A DNA stretch of 64,000 nucleotides, taken from NCBI RefSeq assembly GCF_006227205.1, contig NZ_VCNG01000011.1, positions 124,001 to 188,000 of the forward strand, in the 5' to 3' direction. This document shows, one piece after another, positions 55,587 through 64,000 of the stretch. This DNA comes from Pseudomonas sp. ICMP22404. Its GTDB lineage: Bacteria; Pseudomonadota; Gammaproteobacteria; Pseudomonadales; Pseudomonadaceae. The notes under the pieces were generated by a model. The model saw nothing but the letters and a program-made list of their open reading frames with translations, made no database searches and was not told the origin of the DNA. Position numbers and translations under genes: made by a program. How positions within the stretch are numbered: position 1 is the first letter of the stretch; each line of letters starts with the position of its first letter.

Positions 55587-56933
55587 TCACCATTGCGCTC
55601 GATGGGCGCCGAGTGTCGTTGCCGCGCGTGTCCATTGCCAGGGCGTGCCGGTGATTTTCAGCGGCACCTGCAACCGGCGAGCCGGTCCCCACGGTGTCTG
55701 CTCGATCAGCACCCCCAGGTCCCGCTCGTCCTCGGGGCGTAGCGCGGCCTGAATCCCCGCGCCACCCTCGATCAGCAGTCGGGCGGTACGCGCCAGGGAC
55801 AGGCGTGCCGAGCCACCTTGCCCGTTTGCCAGGCGCCGGGCCAGCAACACCACGGCGCTGGCCGCCATCAAGTAGCCGGTGCCGTGGTCCAGCGCCTGGA
55901 CGGGCAGCGGTGTCGGTTTGTCGGTCTGTTTCCAGGCCATGCCGGCCTCGGCGATACCACTGCTCATTTGCACCAGGCTGTCGAAGCCGCGCCGTTGCTG
56001 CCACGGGCCGCTCCAACCGTAGGCGTTGAGGCTGACATCGATCAGGCCAGGGGCGATCTTGTGGCGTTGCGCGGCGCCGTAACCCAGGCGTTCGAGGGCG
56101 TCGGCCCGGTAGCCGTGCAGGAGGATGTCGGCGTCCTTGAGCAGTGCTTCGAACGTGGTGCGGTCGTCGGGCTGGTGCAGGTCGAGGCGGGCACAGCGTT
56201 TGCCCAGGGTGACTTCCGGGACCACGCCGGGTTCGTCCCAGGTCGGTGGATCGATCCGCAAGACGTCGGCCCCCAGGCCCGCGAGGAAGCGGCTGGCGAC
56301 GGGACCGGCCAGTACGCGGGTCAGGTCCAGTACCTTGAGGCCGGCCAGTGGCTGTGCCACGGAACCGAGCCAGGGTTTGCAGTGTTCCCCGGCGGTTCCA
56401 GTGAAGTGCACCAGCGGCTCGGCATTCACTGCGATACCTTGGGGATGGGCCTGCCACGCCTGCCAGGAGCGCATCTCGGCGGCGCAGCCACCGGCGTCGA
56501 CGACGGCCTGTTCCAGTTCGGTCTTGTTCCAGTGGATCACTTTGCTCGCCATGTCGGCACGATCAACACAGTTACCGAGGACCTTTTCCGCCGCCCGGCG
56601 ATGATGCGGCGCATTGGTGTGCAGGCGAATCCAGCCGTCGGCCGTGGCGTAGTCGCCGGCCACCGGGTCCCACATCGGCGGCACGCTCCAGCCAATGGGG
56701 CGCAGGGATGTGGAGAACCAGAACGAAGCCAGGCGCCGGTCGACTTCGAGGGGCGGCAGGCGGCCGGTCTGTTGGCCAATGAGTTCTGCGGTCGCCTGGC
56801 CGGCCACGGCAATGCTGGCACTGGCCAGTTCCGTGACGGCGAACGCCGAAGGCAGGGCGCCGTCATGGCTGAAGGGGATCGGAGTCGTGGGCAAGCCGAG
56901 GGCGGCTTGCATGGACGCGAGTAGATCTGTCAT
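55587..56933 (-). CDS. CoA transferase, family III (CaiB/BaiF)
   Basis: A 448-residue family III CoA transferase. The core has LKVLDLTRVLAGPVASRFLAGLGADV and LLKDADILLHGYR. The ATG at 56933 has GGAGGG upstream; a longer frame is possible. The acid substrate is unknown; the family moves CoA from one acyl-CoA to a carboxylic acid. It lies just before arcD on the same strand but the ANR box between them suggests a separate promoter. Confidence 0.87.
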   Translation of the reverse strand: MTDLLASMQAALGLPTTPIPFSHDGALPSAFAVTELASASIAVAGQATAELIGQQTGRLPPLEVDRRLASFWFSTSLRPIGWSVPPMWDPVAGDYATADGWIRLHTNAPHHRRAAEKVLGNCVDRADMASKVIHWNKTELEQAVVDAGGCAAEMRSWQAWQAHPQGIAVNAEPLVHFTGTAGEHCKPWLGSVAQPLAGLKVLDLTRVLAGPVASRFLAGLGADVLRIDPPTWDEPGVVPEVTLGKRCARLDLHQPDDRTTFEALLKDADILLHGYRADALERLGYGAAQRHKIAPGLIDVSLNAYGWSGPWQQRRGFDSLVQMSSGIAEAGMAWKQTDKPTPLPVQALDHGTGYLMAASAVVLLARRLANGQGGSARLSLARTARLLIEGGAGIQAALRPEDERDLGVLIEQTPWGPARRLQVPLKITGTPWQWTRAATTLGAHRAQW

Positions 56934-56978
56934 CGAAGACCCTCCGGGTGTGAGAGGCCGAGCATAGATCAAAACGGT

Positions 56979-57383
56979 TTATTCAGGCGTTCGCGCTGTT
57001 GCCGGTTCCCTTGCCTCGGGACGGGACCAGATCCACAGGTTGCCTGCGCCCATGCCCATCATGGTCAGGTAAACCGGCCAGCCATGATTGAGCGTCGCCA
57101 GCATCAGTACGGCACAGAACAGCATGCCGAGGGTTGCGCCGATCTTGGCCCGACGCGGGATTACCTTGCCGTTGCGCCAGTTGTACAGCATCGGCCCGAA
57201 CAGCCGATGGCTCTCCAGCCAGGCACTCAGGCGCGGCGAACTGCGAGTCGCGGCCCAGGCGGCCAGCAGGATGAACTCGGTCGTCGGCAGGCCGGGCACG
57301 ACGATGGCGACCAGACCGATGGTCAGGCTGGTGTAGGCGAGCAGGCCGAAGAGCAATCGGGCGGTTTTGGAGGGTGGATTCAT
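56979..57383 (-). CDS. YbaN-family membrane protein (DUF454)
   Basis: A 134-residue inner membrane protein with about three helices and the DUF454 motif GLVAIVVPGLPTTEFILLAA. The ATG at 57383 is preferred to a GTG two codons upstream because the AAAGG spacing is better. Function is unknown; family members are often near haem or iron genes, as here. Confidence 0.83.
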   Translation of the reverse strand: MNPPSKTARLLFGLLAYTSLTIGLVAIVVPGLPTTEFILLAAWAATRSSPRLSAWLESHRLFGPMLYNWRNGKVIPRRAKIGATLGMLFCAVLMLATLNHGWPVYLTMMGMGAGNLWIWSRPEAREPATARTPE

Positions 57384-57411
57384 CGTCACCTTTCAAACAT
57401 GCACATATCTC

Positions 57412-57526
57412 CGTGGGAGCGAGCCTGTGGGAGCAAAGCTTGCTCGCGATGAACGAAACACGGTCAATGGATTGAGGCGTCTTCATCGCGAGCAAGCTTT
57501 GCTCCCACACAGTGCTCGCTCCCACA
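57412..57526. repeat. Nested REP element, family B within family B
   Basis: Two pairs nested: outer arms CGTGGGAGCGAGCC and GTGCTCGCTCCCACAA enclose an inner pair CTGTGGGAGCAAAGCTTGCTC with its inverse. This looks like one REP pair inserted into, or recombined with, another. Confidence 0.85.
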
Positions 57527-57554
57527 AGGGAAGGGGTGATCCAGATGTCAGTGT

Positions 57555-58145
57555 TCAGGCTAGCTCAGCGGCGTAGGCCTGTTCCAGCAACACCGTAAAT
57601 CGGTTGAAGGCATCCAGCGCGCCTTTGTCCGCTTCGGCTTCCTGCTGTTCGGTGAGGACCACTGTGTCGAGGATACGGGTGAAGGTCTTCCAGCCTTCGG
57701 CGCGGCCGCCCGCCGGTTCGGCCAGGTGGCGGGCACCGAAGGCTTCGCTCAGCCCCAGGCCTATTGCCCGCTTGATCAGGAATGCCGCGCCCAGTTTCGA
57801 GCCTTCCGAGACGAACAACCAGCCCAGGGCCTCGGCCATGGTTGGGTTGTCCAGCGCACCGGCCACCGGGGCCGGGACATCGGTATCCAGGTCCGCCAGG
57901 TCGGCCTTGGCCGCTTCGGCCCGGCAGCGGGCCGGCAGGTCGGGGATCAGGGCGGACAGCTGCGCGTCGTTGTACAGCGCCACCAGTTCCGACTGGAACA
58001 GGTACTGGGCGACAACGAAACGGGCAAAGCTGGCCGGGCTGTCGAACGGGGCGTGGGCCTTGACCAGGGCGTCGAGCTTGCCGTGGGGCTCGTGGGTGAT
58101 CTGGTTGAGGCGTTGGGAGCGTGAGGTGAAGCGTTGGGGGCTCAT
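57555..58145 (-). CDS. hemO: Haem oxygenase (HemO/PigA type)
   Basis: A 196-residue bacterial haem oxygenase. It resembles P. aeruginosa HemO along most of its length (FARFVVAQYLFQSEL, EALGWLFVSEGSKLGAAFL). His21 in THEPHGKLD is the likely proximal haem ligand. It opens haem to biliverdin and releases iron and CO. The start at 58145 is chosen; upstream the frame passes a REP element. Its position after the haem receptor fits iron release after uptake. Confidence 0.95.
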   Translation of the reverse strand: MSPQRFTSRSQRLNQITHEPHGKLDALVKAHAPFDSPASFARFVVAQYLFQSELVALYNDAQLSALIPDLPARCRAEAAKADLADLDTDVPAPVAGALDNPTMAEALGWLFVSEGSKLGAAFLIKRAIGLGLSEAFGARHLAEPAGGRAEGWKTFTRILDTVVLTEQQEAEADKGALDAFNRFTVLLEQAYAAELA

Positions 58146-58194
58146 GAAAATTCCTTGAGTGAAAGTAGGTCGCTGTTGTGGCGAGGGGCACCAC

Positions 58195-58280
58195 TGTGGG
58201 AGCAAGGCTTGCCCGCGATGCAGACGATGCGGTCCTTCAGAAATCGAGGCGCCCGTATCGCGAGCAAGCTTTGCTCCCAC
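58195..58280. repeat. REP pair, family B
   Basis: Arms CTGTGGGAGCAAGGCTTGCC and the inverse, between hemO and the receptor. A truncated family A arm (GTGGCGAGGGGC) lies just before it at about 58177. Confidence 0.87.
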
Positions 58281-58308
58281 CTATGAACTGTTTGCTGTGG
58301 TCAGCGGA

Positions 58309-60900
58309 TCAGATATCCCAGATCAGGTTGACCGCGAAGTTGCGTCCCGGCGCTGTCAGGCGATCGAGGTTGGCGGGGCTCAGCACGGCCGCTTCGCCGA
58401 CGCTGTCGTAGCCACGCACGTCATCCCACAGCCAATACTTTTTGTCGGTGAGGTTGTAGAGGCCACCGCTGACGGTAATGTCCTGGGTCACCTTGTAGAA
58501 ACCGGTCAGGTCGAGGATCCCGAACCCGGGTGTCTTGAACTGGCTGCTGACGCCATCCGGCGAGTTGAAGTTGCTGTCGTCGACGCGGTTTTTCTTCCTG
58601 ACCAGGGTCCAGGTGAGCAAGCTGCCGTAGTCGTCTTGTTCGTAACCCAGGCCGAACACGCCGGTCAGCGGGTTGACGCTGTTGATCGGCTGGCCAGTGT
58701 CGTCGTTGCGCCCGTAGGCGTAGGCCACCGAACCCTGGGTGTAGAGGCCCCGGGGCGCACCCAATACGTCCAGCTCCAGACGACCCTTGAGCTCGGCGCC
58801 CTTGATGGTGGCGTGCTTGATGTTGTTGCTCTGGAAGGTCAATTGATCGGCGCCGGGGGTGATGGCGTCTTCGTTGATGAAGTCGCGGTACTTGTTGTAG
58901 AACACCGCCACGTCGAACGAACCGGAGTCGAAACGGCCACGCAAGCCGGTCTCGTAGCTTTTGCTTTTTTCCGGTTCCAGGTTGGGGTTGGGTTCCACGC
59001 TGTAGCCGACGATGGGGTTATCGAAACGGCCGTACAGGGCCTTGGCGGTCGGGGTGCGGAAACCTTCGGCGTACTGGCCGTACCCGGTGTACTGGTCGGT
59101 AAAGGCGTAGGTCAGGCCGAACTTGGGTGAGACGCGATGCCAGGTCTTGTTGCTGTCGCTGACCTGGCCACCGCCGGTCGGGTCGACGGTGTCGAGAAAC
59201 GCCTGGGTGAGGTGCGGCTTGAGCTGGGTGTAGTCGTAGCGCAGGCCCGGGGTGAAGGTCCACTTGTCCCAACTGATCTGGTCCTGGGCGAACAGGCTGT
59301 AGGTGTTGATGGTCGGGTCCGGGAAGTCGCTGGCTTTTGCCAGTACGTCTCGGGTGCTGATGGCACCGACGGCGGAACACCCCACGCCGACCGCCAGGCA
59401 CACCCCATTGCCACTGCGCGAGCCGGTGACTTTCTGTTGCTTGATCGTGGTGCCGTAGGTCAGTGCGTGATCGGTGTCGGCGAGGCTGAAGGCCTTGTCC
59501 AGTTGTGCGTCGAAGACCCATTGCTTGTCTTCGTAGAGGGTTTCGCGGGTGCGCAGGACCCGACGGGTGATCGGGAAGTAGAATTCGGCGGTGCTCTCGT
59601 CGGTCTTGGCGATCTGGTGATTCAGGCTCAACTTGATGTTGTCGGCCAGCAGGCTGTCGAGGGCGAAGCTGTGCTCCAGGCCGAAACGCTCACGGGTGAC
59701 GGTGTCGTTGCCGGTGCGCCACTGATACATGCCGCCCGGCAGGATGCTGGTGGGAATGGCCGGCTGGCCGTTGGAGAAGGGGCCTCCGTAGGCACTTTTC
59801 AGATCGGTGTCGCGATCATCCTTGTACTTCTCGTAGACCAGGCCCAGGCGGGCGTCATCGTTGTAGTGCCAACCGAGTTTGGCCAATACATTGCTGGCGC
59901 GCACGTCCTCAGGGTTGGCTGCGGTGCGGTCCAGTCCGGTGCCGTTGTGGCTGCCGTAGGATTCGGTTTCATGGCCGTCGCGCTGGCTGTAGTGCAGCAG
60001 GCCGTCGAATGCCCCACTGCGGCCGGCGACGGTGGCGGATTTGAGCCAGCTTTCGTCGGCGGAGCTGTAGCCGGTCTTCAACCGGGCACCGACGTCCTGG
60101 CCGGGCTTGATGATGTCATCCGGATCCAGGGTGAAATAGCTGACAGCGCCGCCAATGGCGTTGCTGCCATAGAGCACCGACGCCGGACCGCGGAGGATTT
60201 CCACGCGTTTGATGATTTCCGGGTCGACGTAGTTGCGCTGGGTCTTGGCGTAGGGACCGTTGAAGAAACCGTCGGGAATTGCCACGCCGTCGACCTGGGT
60301 CAGGATCCGGTTGCCGTCGATACCGCGGATGTTGTAGCCGCTGATGCCGCCGCGCTGGCCCGCGCCACCCACCGACACGCCGGGCTCGTAGCGCACCAGA
60401 TCCTTGAGGGTGTTGATGTTGTTGCGGTCCAGTGCCTGGCGATCATGGACGCTGACGGTGCTCGGTACGCCGCTGATGTCCTGCTCCTGGCGGGTGGCGC
60501 TGATGGTCATCTGTTGCAGGTTCACCACGTTGCCGGCGCTGCGTTTCTCCAGGACGATGCTGTTGTTGCCCAGCTTGCGGTAGCTCAGGTTGGTTCCCGT
60601 CAGCAGGCGTTCCAGGGCTTTCTCCGGTGGCAACGAGCCGTTGACGCCGGGCGACGCGACACCTTCGGCCAGCTCGGCCGGCAGACCCACTTGCCAGCCC
60701 GTGACGGCCGTGAACGCGTTCAGGGCCGAGACCAGTGGCTGTTGGGCAATGGCGAAGGTGTAGTCGCCGATATTGCGCGCAGGTGGTTGTGTCGCGGCGG
60801 CCAGGGCGGCGGGCGCGATGCCGGCCATGAGGATGGCGGCGGTCAGCAACGACAGCGTTCGGGAAGGGGCGAGGAACCTGCAGGTAAGGCGAGAGGACAT
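58309..60900 (-). CDS. TonB-dependent haem/haemoprotein receptor with signalling domain
   Basis: An 863-residue outer membrane receptor. After a signal peptide there is a secretin/STN domain (about 45-125; DYTFAIAQQPLVSALNAF) that would contact the FecR protein, a plug domain, and a 22-strand barrel. It carries the FRTP-like box (EGFRTPTAKALYGRF) and the NPNL box (PNPNLEPEKS) typical of haem/haemoglobin receptors. The start at 60900 has GGAG eight bases upstream. Likely regulated by its own sigma/anti-sigma pair and Fur. It resembles HasR/HxuA systems, but I see no haemophore gene. Confidence 0.9.
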   Translation of the reverse strand: MSSRLTCRFLAPSRTLSLLTAAILMAGIAPAALAAATQPPARNIGDYTFAIAQQPLVSALNAFTAVTGWQVGLPAELAEGVASPGVNGSLPPEKALERLLTGTNLSYRKLGNNSIVLEKRSAGNVVNLQQMTISATRQEQDISGVPSTVSVHDRQALDRNNINTLKDLVRYEPGVSVGGAGQRGGISGYNIRGIDGNRILTQVDGVAIPDGFFNGPYAKTQRNYVDPEIIKRVEILRGPASVLYGSNAIGGAVSYFTLDPDDIIKPGQDVGARLKTGYSSADESWLKSATVAGRSGAFDGLLHYSQRDGHETESYGSHNGTGLDRTAANPEDVRASNVLAKLGWHYNDDARLGLVYEKYKDDRDTDLKSAYGGPFSNGQPAIPTSILPGGMYQWRTGNDTVTRERFGLEHSFALDSLLADNIKLSLNHQIAKTDESTAEFYFPITRRVLRTRETLYEDKQWVFDAQLDKAFSLADTDHALTYGTTIKQQKVTGSRSGNGVCLAVGVGCSAVGAISTRDVLAKASDFPDPTINTYSLFAQDQISWDKWTFTPGLRYDYTQLKPHLTQAFLDTVDPTGGGQVSDSNKTWHRVSPKFGLTYAFTDQYTGYGQYAEGFRTPTAKALYGRFDNPIVGYSVEPNPNLEPEKSKSYETGLRGRFDSGSFDVAVFYNKYRDFINEDAITPGADQLTFQSNNIKHATIKGAELKGRLELDVLGAPRGLYTQGSVAYAYGRNDDTGQPINSVNPLTGVFGLGYEQDDYGSLLTWTLVRKKNRVDDSNFNSPDGVSSQFKTPGFGILDLTGFYKVTQDITVSGGLYNLTDKKYWLWDDVRGYDSVGEAAVLSPANLDRLTAPGRNFAVNLIWDI

Positions 60901-61004
60901 CGATAGCGCTCCGTGTCGCATCTGTTATAGGTGCAGATTGGCATCGATAGATGCGAATCAATTGCATTGGCTATAACGAGACGAATCAGCGAAGGCTATC
61001 GAGT

Positions 61005-61021
61005 AAAAATAATTCTCATTT
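61005..61021. promoter_or_regulatory. Fur-type box upstream of the receptor gene
   Basis: On the minus strand AAATGAGAATTATTTTT resembles the Pseudomonas Fur box. It overlaps the end of the FecR gene, and lies about 105 bases upstream of the receptor start, so the receptor may have its own iron-controlled promoter. Confidence 0.65.
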
Positions 61022-61982
61022 AGTTCAGGATCACCAGTGCCGGGAATTCCTGAAGCTGCGAAGACGTGATGTGAGCCAGGGAGCGAACCACGTCCAGCGG
61101 CTGGTCGAGGCGGTAATTACCCGTCACCGCGACTTGGGCCAACTGCTCGTTGCGGTTGATGATCCAGCCCGGATAGTAGCGCCGCAGTTCGGCCAGGACC
61201 TGGCTCAGCGGCCGGTTCTCGAACACCAGCCGACCCTGGACCCAGGCCAGGTCGGTGCTGGCGTCGAGCGGGGCCGGGCGGTCGAAGCCGTTGGGGCCGA
61301 TGCGGATGCTTTCCCCGGCCGAGAGCCGGACATGGGTGTCGTTGCGGTTGGCCCGCAGGTCCACATCGCCGCGCTGGACCTGGACCTGGGCCACGCCGTC
61401 GAGGTAGCGCACCGCGAACGTGGTGTTGCTGACACTGGCGGTGACCGGCCCGGCGTCGATCTCCAGTGGCAGGCTGCGAGTGTCGGGCACCTCGAAAAAC
61501 GCCTCGCCCTTGTACAGACGGGCCACATGGCGCTGTTCGTTGAACGTGCTGGAAAACGCCGAATCGGTGTTGAGCAGGACCTTGGAGCCGTCTTCCAACT
61601 GCAGGCGCTGGCGCTCACCGACCACCGTCAGGTGATCGGCCTGGAAACGCAGGGGCAGGTCGCTGAAATTGAACAGGCCCAGGAACAGCACGGCAGCGGT
61701 GGCCAGGGGTTTCCAGTGGGCGCGCAAGCGTGACAATGCGCCCACTCTGGGAGCGGCCTGGAGCCGCCGGGCACTCTCCTTCACGTGCGGGCCATTCCAG
61801 AGGGTCTGGGCCCTGAGAAACGCTTCGCCGTGGCGAGGGTCGGCCGCCAGCCAGACCTGGAATTGCCGGGCCTGCTCCTGGCTGGGGTTGTCCAGCAGGA
61901 TCAGCCAGTCCAGCGCCTGCTCCATGGCATGGGCGGTGTCCTGGGCTGATGCAGACTCGGGAGCGTGGTGATTATCCGTCAC
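61020..61982 (-). CDS. FecR-family anti-sigma factor
   Basis: A 320-residue anti-sigma/transmembrane regulator. Residues 1-80 (with DWLILLDNPSQEQARQFQVWL) bind sigma, a single membrane helix lies at about 92-106, and the periplasmic FecR domain follows (DGSKVLLNTDSAFS, GEAFFEV). The C-terminal STN-like repeat contacts the receptor. It keeps the ECF sigma inactive until the receptor binds haem. Confidence 0.92.
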   Translation of the reverse strand: MTDNHHAPESASAQDTAHAMEQALDWLILLDNPSQEQARQFQVWLAADPRHGEAFLRAQTLWNGPHVKESARRLQAAPRVGALSRLRAHWKPLATAAVLFLGLFNFSDLPLRFQADHLTVVGERQRLQLEDGSKVLLNTDSAFSSTFNEQRHVARLYKGEAFFEVPDTRSLPLEIDAGPVTASVSNTTFAVRYLDGVAQVQVQRGDVDLRANRNDTHVRLSAGESIRIGPNGFDRPAPLDASTDLAWVQGRLVFENRPLSQVLAELRRYYPGWIINRNEQLAQVAVTGNYRLDQPLDVVRSLAHITSSQLQEFPALVILN

Positions 61983-62090
61983 GGTGGTTCCTCGCAGTGT
62001 CTTTGCACGGCTGTTTCAAATCCGGAAACCTAGACTAGCAGGATCGGCCAACGCAATCGGCGCCGCCCTGTAGAGGTGTACTGGCGGACA

Positions 62091-62609
62091 TCAGCCGATG
62101 TCCAAGCGTTCTGCCACGCCGATACAGATCGCCATGATCAGTTTCAGTTCCTTTTGCACGGTACTCAGGGACACGCCCAGCTCTGCGGCGATGTCCTGAT
62201 AACCATGCCCATGCAAGCGGCTGAGAATGAAAATCTGTTGTTGACGCGGGCTCAGCGCTTGCAGGCTGATGTTGAGGCGCTCGAGCATCTGTTCGGCATG
62301 GGCGGCGTCCTCGGCGCTGCTCTGGGGCGCGACCACGTTGTGGACGACGTCCAGGGGGACGTCGTCCACAACGGTCCGGGACTGCATGCGCCGGGCACGC
62401 AAGTGATCCCGCGCCAGGTTGCGGGCGGTCTGGAAGACAAAGGGTTCGAGGTGCTCGACTGTGCGTTCACCCAATGCGCGGGAGACGCGCAAATAGGTTT
62501 CCTGGAGCAGGTCTTCGGCGGTGCTGGGGTTGTTGACCATGCGCTCGAGGGTGCGCAGCAGAGGGGTGCGCTGGGCGAGGAAGACGTGGTGAAAGCGCGA
62601 TTGACTCAC
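62091..62609 (-). CDS. ECF sigma factor, haem-uptake type (HasI/HxuI-like)
   Basis: A 172-residue sigma-70 ECF protein. Region 2 (NNPSTAEDLLQETYLRV and FVFQTARNLARDHLRARR) and region 4 (LSPRQQQIFILSRLHGHGYQDIA) are clear. The GTG start at 62609 is weakly supported by its ribosome site. It would transcribe the receptor gene after haem sensing. It sits just upstream of its anti-sigma and has a Fur box before it. Confidence 0.92.
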   Translation of the reverse strand: MSQSRFHHVFLAQRTPLLRTLERMVNNPSTAEDLLQETYLRVSRALGERTVEHLEPFVFQTARNLARDHLRARRMQSRTVVDDVPLDVVHNVVAPQSSAEDAAHAEQMLERLNISLQALSPRQQQIFILSRLHGHGYQDIAAELGVSLSTVQKELKLIMAICIGVAERLDIG

Positions 62610-62635
62610 GGTAAGGCCCGATCCGGTAAGAGTAA

Positions 62636-62652
62636 ATGATAATGCTTATCAT
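62636..62652. promoter_or_regulatory. Fur box upstream of the ECF sigma gene
   Basis: ATGATAATGCTTATCAT is a strong palindrome of Fur-box type (core GATAATGCTTATC). It lies 27 bases upstream of the sigma start, indicating iron-starvation control of the whole haem unit. Confidence 0.8.
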
Positions 62653-62698
62653 CTGCTCTGTAGGTCAAGCCCGGATTTCATCACTACCCCAAAACCAC

Positions 62699-62788
62699 TG
62701 TGGGAGCGAGCCCGCTCGCGATAACGGTGTGCCAGTCGACGAAAGTGCTGACTGACACGCCGCTTTCGCGAGCAGCCTCGCTCCCACA
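62699..62788. repeat. REP pair, family B
   Basis: Arms TGTGGGAGCGAGCCCGCTCG and inverse, between the sigma gene and gap. Confidence 0.88.
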
Positions 62789-62812
62789 AAAGCGTTCAAC
62801 GGCTATGCCCGG

Positions 62813-63814
62813 TTACTCGGCGTTGCACAACGCCAGGCAGTTATCGAGCATGCGGTTGGAGAAGCCCCACTCGTTGTCATACCAGGCCAGTACCTTGAGC
62901 AGCTTGCCGCTGACCTTGGTGTGGTTGGCGTCGAAGATCGACGACAGCGGGTTGTGGTTGAAGTCACTGGAGACCAGCGGCAGGGTGTTGTAGCCGAGGA
63001 TCTTCGAATGTTGGCTGGCCTGGCGCAGCAGTTCGTTGACTTCTTCGGCCGACGCTTCGCGCTTGAGCTGTACGGTGAGGTCCACCAGGGACACGTTGAT
63101 CACCGGCACACGCACGGCCATGCCGGTCAGCTTGCCCGCCAGTTCCGGCAGTACCAGGCCCACCGCTTCGGCGGCACCGGTCTTGCTCGGGATCATGTTC
63201 TGGGTGGCCGAACGGGCGCGGTACGGGTCGGTGTGGTAGACGTCGGTCAGGTTCTGGTCGTTGGTGTAGGCATGGATGGTAGTCATCAAGCCACTTTCGA
63301 TGCCCAGCTCGCGATGCAGTACCTGGGCCACCGGGGCCAGGCAGTTGGTGGTGCACGAAGCGTTGGAGATGATCTGGTGGGACTGGCGCAGGATGTCGTG
63401 GTTCACGCCATACACCACGGTGGCGTCGGCACCCTTGGCCGGGGCCGAGATGATCACCTTGCGGGCGCCGGCGCTGATATGGGCGGCGGCCTTGGCGCGG
63501 TCGGTGAACAGCCCGGTGCACTCGAACACCACGTCGATCTTCTCGGCGGCCCAGGGCAGTTCGGCCGGGTTGCGGATGGCGCTGACCGCGATGCGGTCGC
63601 CATTGACCGTCAGGCTTTCGTTATCGTGCTGCACCTCGGCATCGAACGTGCCATGGACGGTGTCGTACTTGAGCAGATGAGCATTGATCGCGCTGTCACC
63701 CAGGTCGTTGATGGCGACGATCTGCAAGTCGCGACGATAGCCTTGGGTATACAGTGCACGGAGGACGTTGCGGCCGATGCGGCCAAAACCATTGATTGCG
63801 ATTCGAAGAGTCAT
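62813..63814 (-). CDS. gap: Glyceraldehyde-3-phosphate dehydrogenase, type I
   Basis: A 333-residue NAD-linked GAPDH. The NAD motif INGFGRIGRN is at residues 7-16 and the catalytic Cys154 lies in SNASCTTNCLAP. It oxidises glyceraldehyde-3-phosphate to 1,3-bisphosphoglycerate. Two HexR-type operators lie upstream, fitting the usual Pseudomonas arrangement in which gap is divergent from edd of the Entner-Doudoroff pathway (edd would be beyond the window end). Confidence 0.96.
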   Translation of the reverse strand: MTLRIAINGFGRIGRNVLRALYTQGYRRDLQIVAINDLGDSAINAHLLKYDTVHGTFDAEVQHDNESLTVNGDRIAVSAIRNPAELPWAAEKIDVVFECTGLFTDRAKAAAHISAGARKVIISAPAKGADATVVYGVNHDILRQSHQIISNASCTTNCLAPVAQVLHRELGIESGLMTTIHAYTNDQNLTDVYHTDPYRARSATQNMIPSKTGAAEAVGLVLPELAGKLTGMAVRVPVINVSLVDLTVQLKREASAEEVNELLRQASQHSKILGYNTLPLVSSDFNHNPLSSIFDANHTKVSGKLLKVLAWYDNEWGFSNRMLDNCLALCNAE

Positions 63815-63836
63815 TAACTGCGCCGCCGTCGTTTTG

Positions 63837-63851
63837 TTGTTGGAATTACAA
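63837..63851. promoter_or_regulatory. HexR-type operator, gap-proximal
   Basis: TTGT-TGGAATT-ACAA matches the HexR pattern TTGT-N7-ACAA. It lies 23 bases upstream of the gap start on the minus strand. Confidence 0.75.
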
Positions 63852-63898
63852 GATTATTCGCATAAAAATAGAAAACAAGCCTTTTTGATGGCAATATT

Positions 63899-63913
63899 TT
63901 GTTTTATCTACAA
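63899..63913. promoter_or_regulatory. HexR-type operator, distal
   Basis: TTGT-TTTATCT-ACAA, same spacing pattern, 62 bases from the other site centre to centre. It probably serves the gene that diverges beyond the window end, expected to be edd. Confidence 0.7.
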
Positions 63914-64000
63914 CGAGTGACCTGAATCAACTGGTCCGATTGGTCAAAAACCGTTTGTCGCCTTCTCTGTCACGGGGGCGCGCAGCCGGTTCTGACCAGC

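Noticed and set aside
63917..63930. GTGACCTGAATCAA as an ANR box upstream of gap
   Set aside because: It has near-consensus half-sites but lies beside two HexR sites that better explain this region, and its distance to gap gives no convincing promoter.

Overview
The window looks like chromosome from a Pseudomonas of the P. fluorescens species complex. It is GC-rich, and its content and local order (quiP, a glutathione S-transferase, SEC-C/OmpA genes, dinG, pdxH, a small-protein gene and a SlyB-like gene, braC with its DUF2288 neighbour and the liv/bra permeases) are typical of that genus. The spaces between genes are filled with two families of paired inverted REP elements (REPIN-like). I saw no rRNA, tRNA, prophage, transposase or CRISPR array.

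Layout. 1-10.7 kb: a four-gene ligase-associated DNA repair set (exonuclease, ATP-dependent ligase, DExH helicase, PdeM phosphoesterase), split in the middle by a five-gene basic amino acid ABC transporter operon of aotJQMOP type that has a REP pair on each side. 10.9-19.6 kb: acyl-homoserine-lactone acylase QuiP, GST, an isochorismatase-like hydrolase with Ser at the usual Cys position, a run of small metal-motif and envelope genes, an OmpA lipoprotein, a DUF1145 protein overlapping a collagen-like secreted protein, and a CopD-like membrane protein. 19.7-31.4 kb: DinG, a beta-lactamase-fold hydrolase, an unusual OmpA lipoprotein with WWPF repeats, PdxH, a SlyB-like lipoprotein, NhaA, a cysteine-synthase-fold enzyme, a 16-bp tandem array, an FAD protein and a lipoprotein. 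31.4-35.6 kb: an SDR/LysR pair and a bufferin-type operon (BufA1 precursor, DUF692/MNIO maturase, BufC partner, DoxX). 36-41.7 kb: branched-chain amino acid transporter (braC-livHMGF) and DUF2288. 42-45.8 kb: a large tubulin/FtsZ-superfamily protein divergent from an MFS transporter, with a perfect ANR/FNR-type box between them. 46-49.8 kb: DHA2 exporter and pobA/pobR for 4-hydroxybenzoate. 50.2-55.5 kb: anaerobic arginine deiminase operon arcDABC with an ANR-like box. 55.6-57.4 kb: CoA transferase and DUF454 protein. 57.5-62.6 kb: haem acquisition unit (ECF sigma, FecR anti-sigma, TonB receptor, haem oxygenase) with Fur boxes. 62.8-64 kb: gap, with two HexR-type operators upstream.

The most interesting items for follow-up are the tubulin-like protein with its ANR box, the bufferin operon, the repair operon split between REP pairs, and the tandem array apparently grown from a REP arm. 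Everything here is read from sequence and family knowledge; no database search was run.
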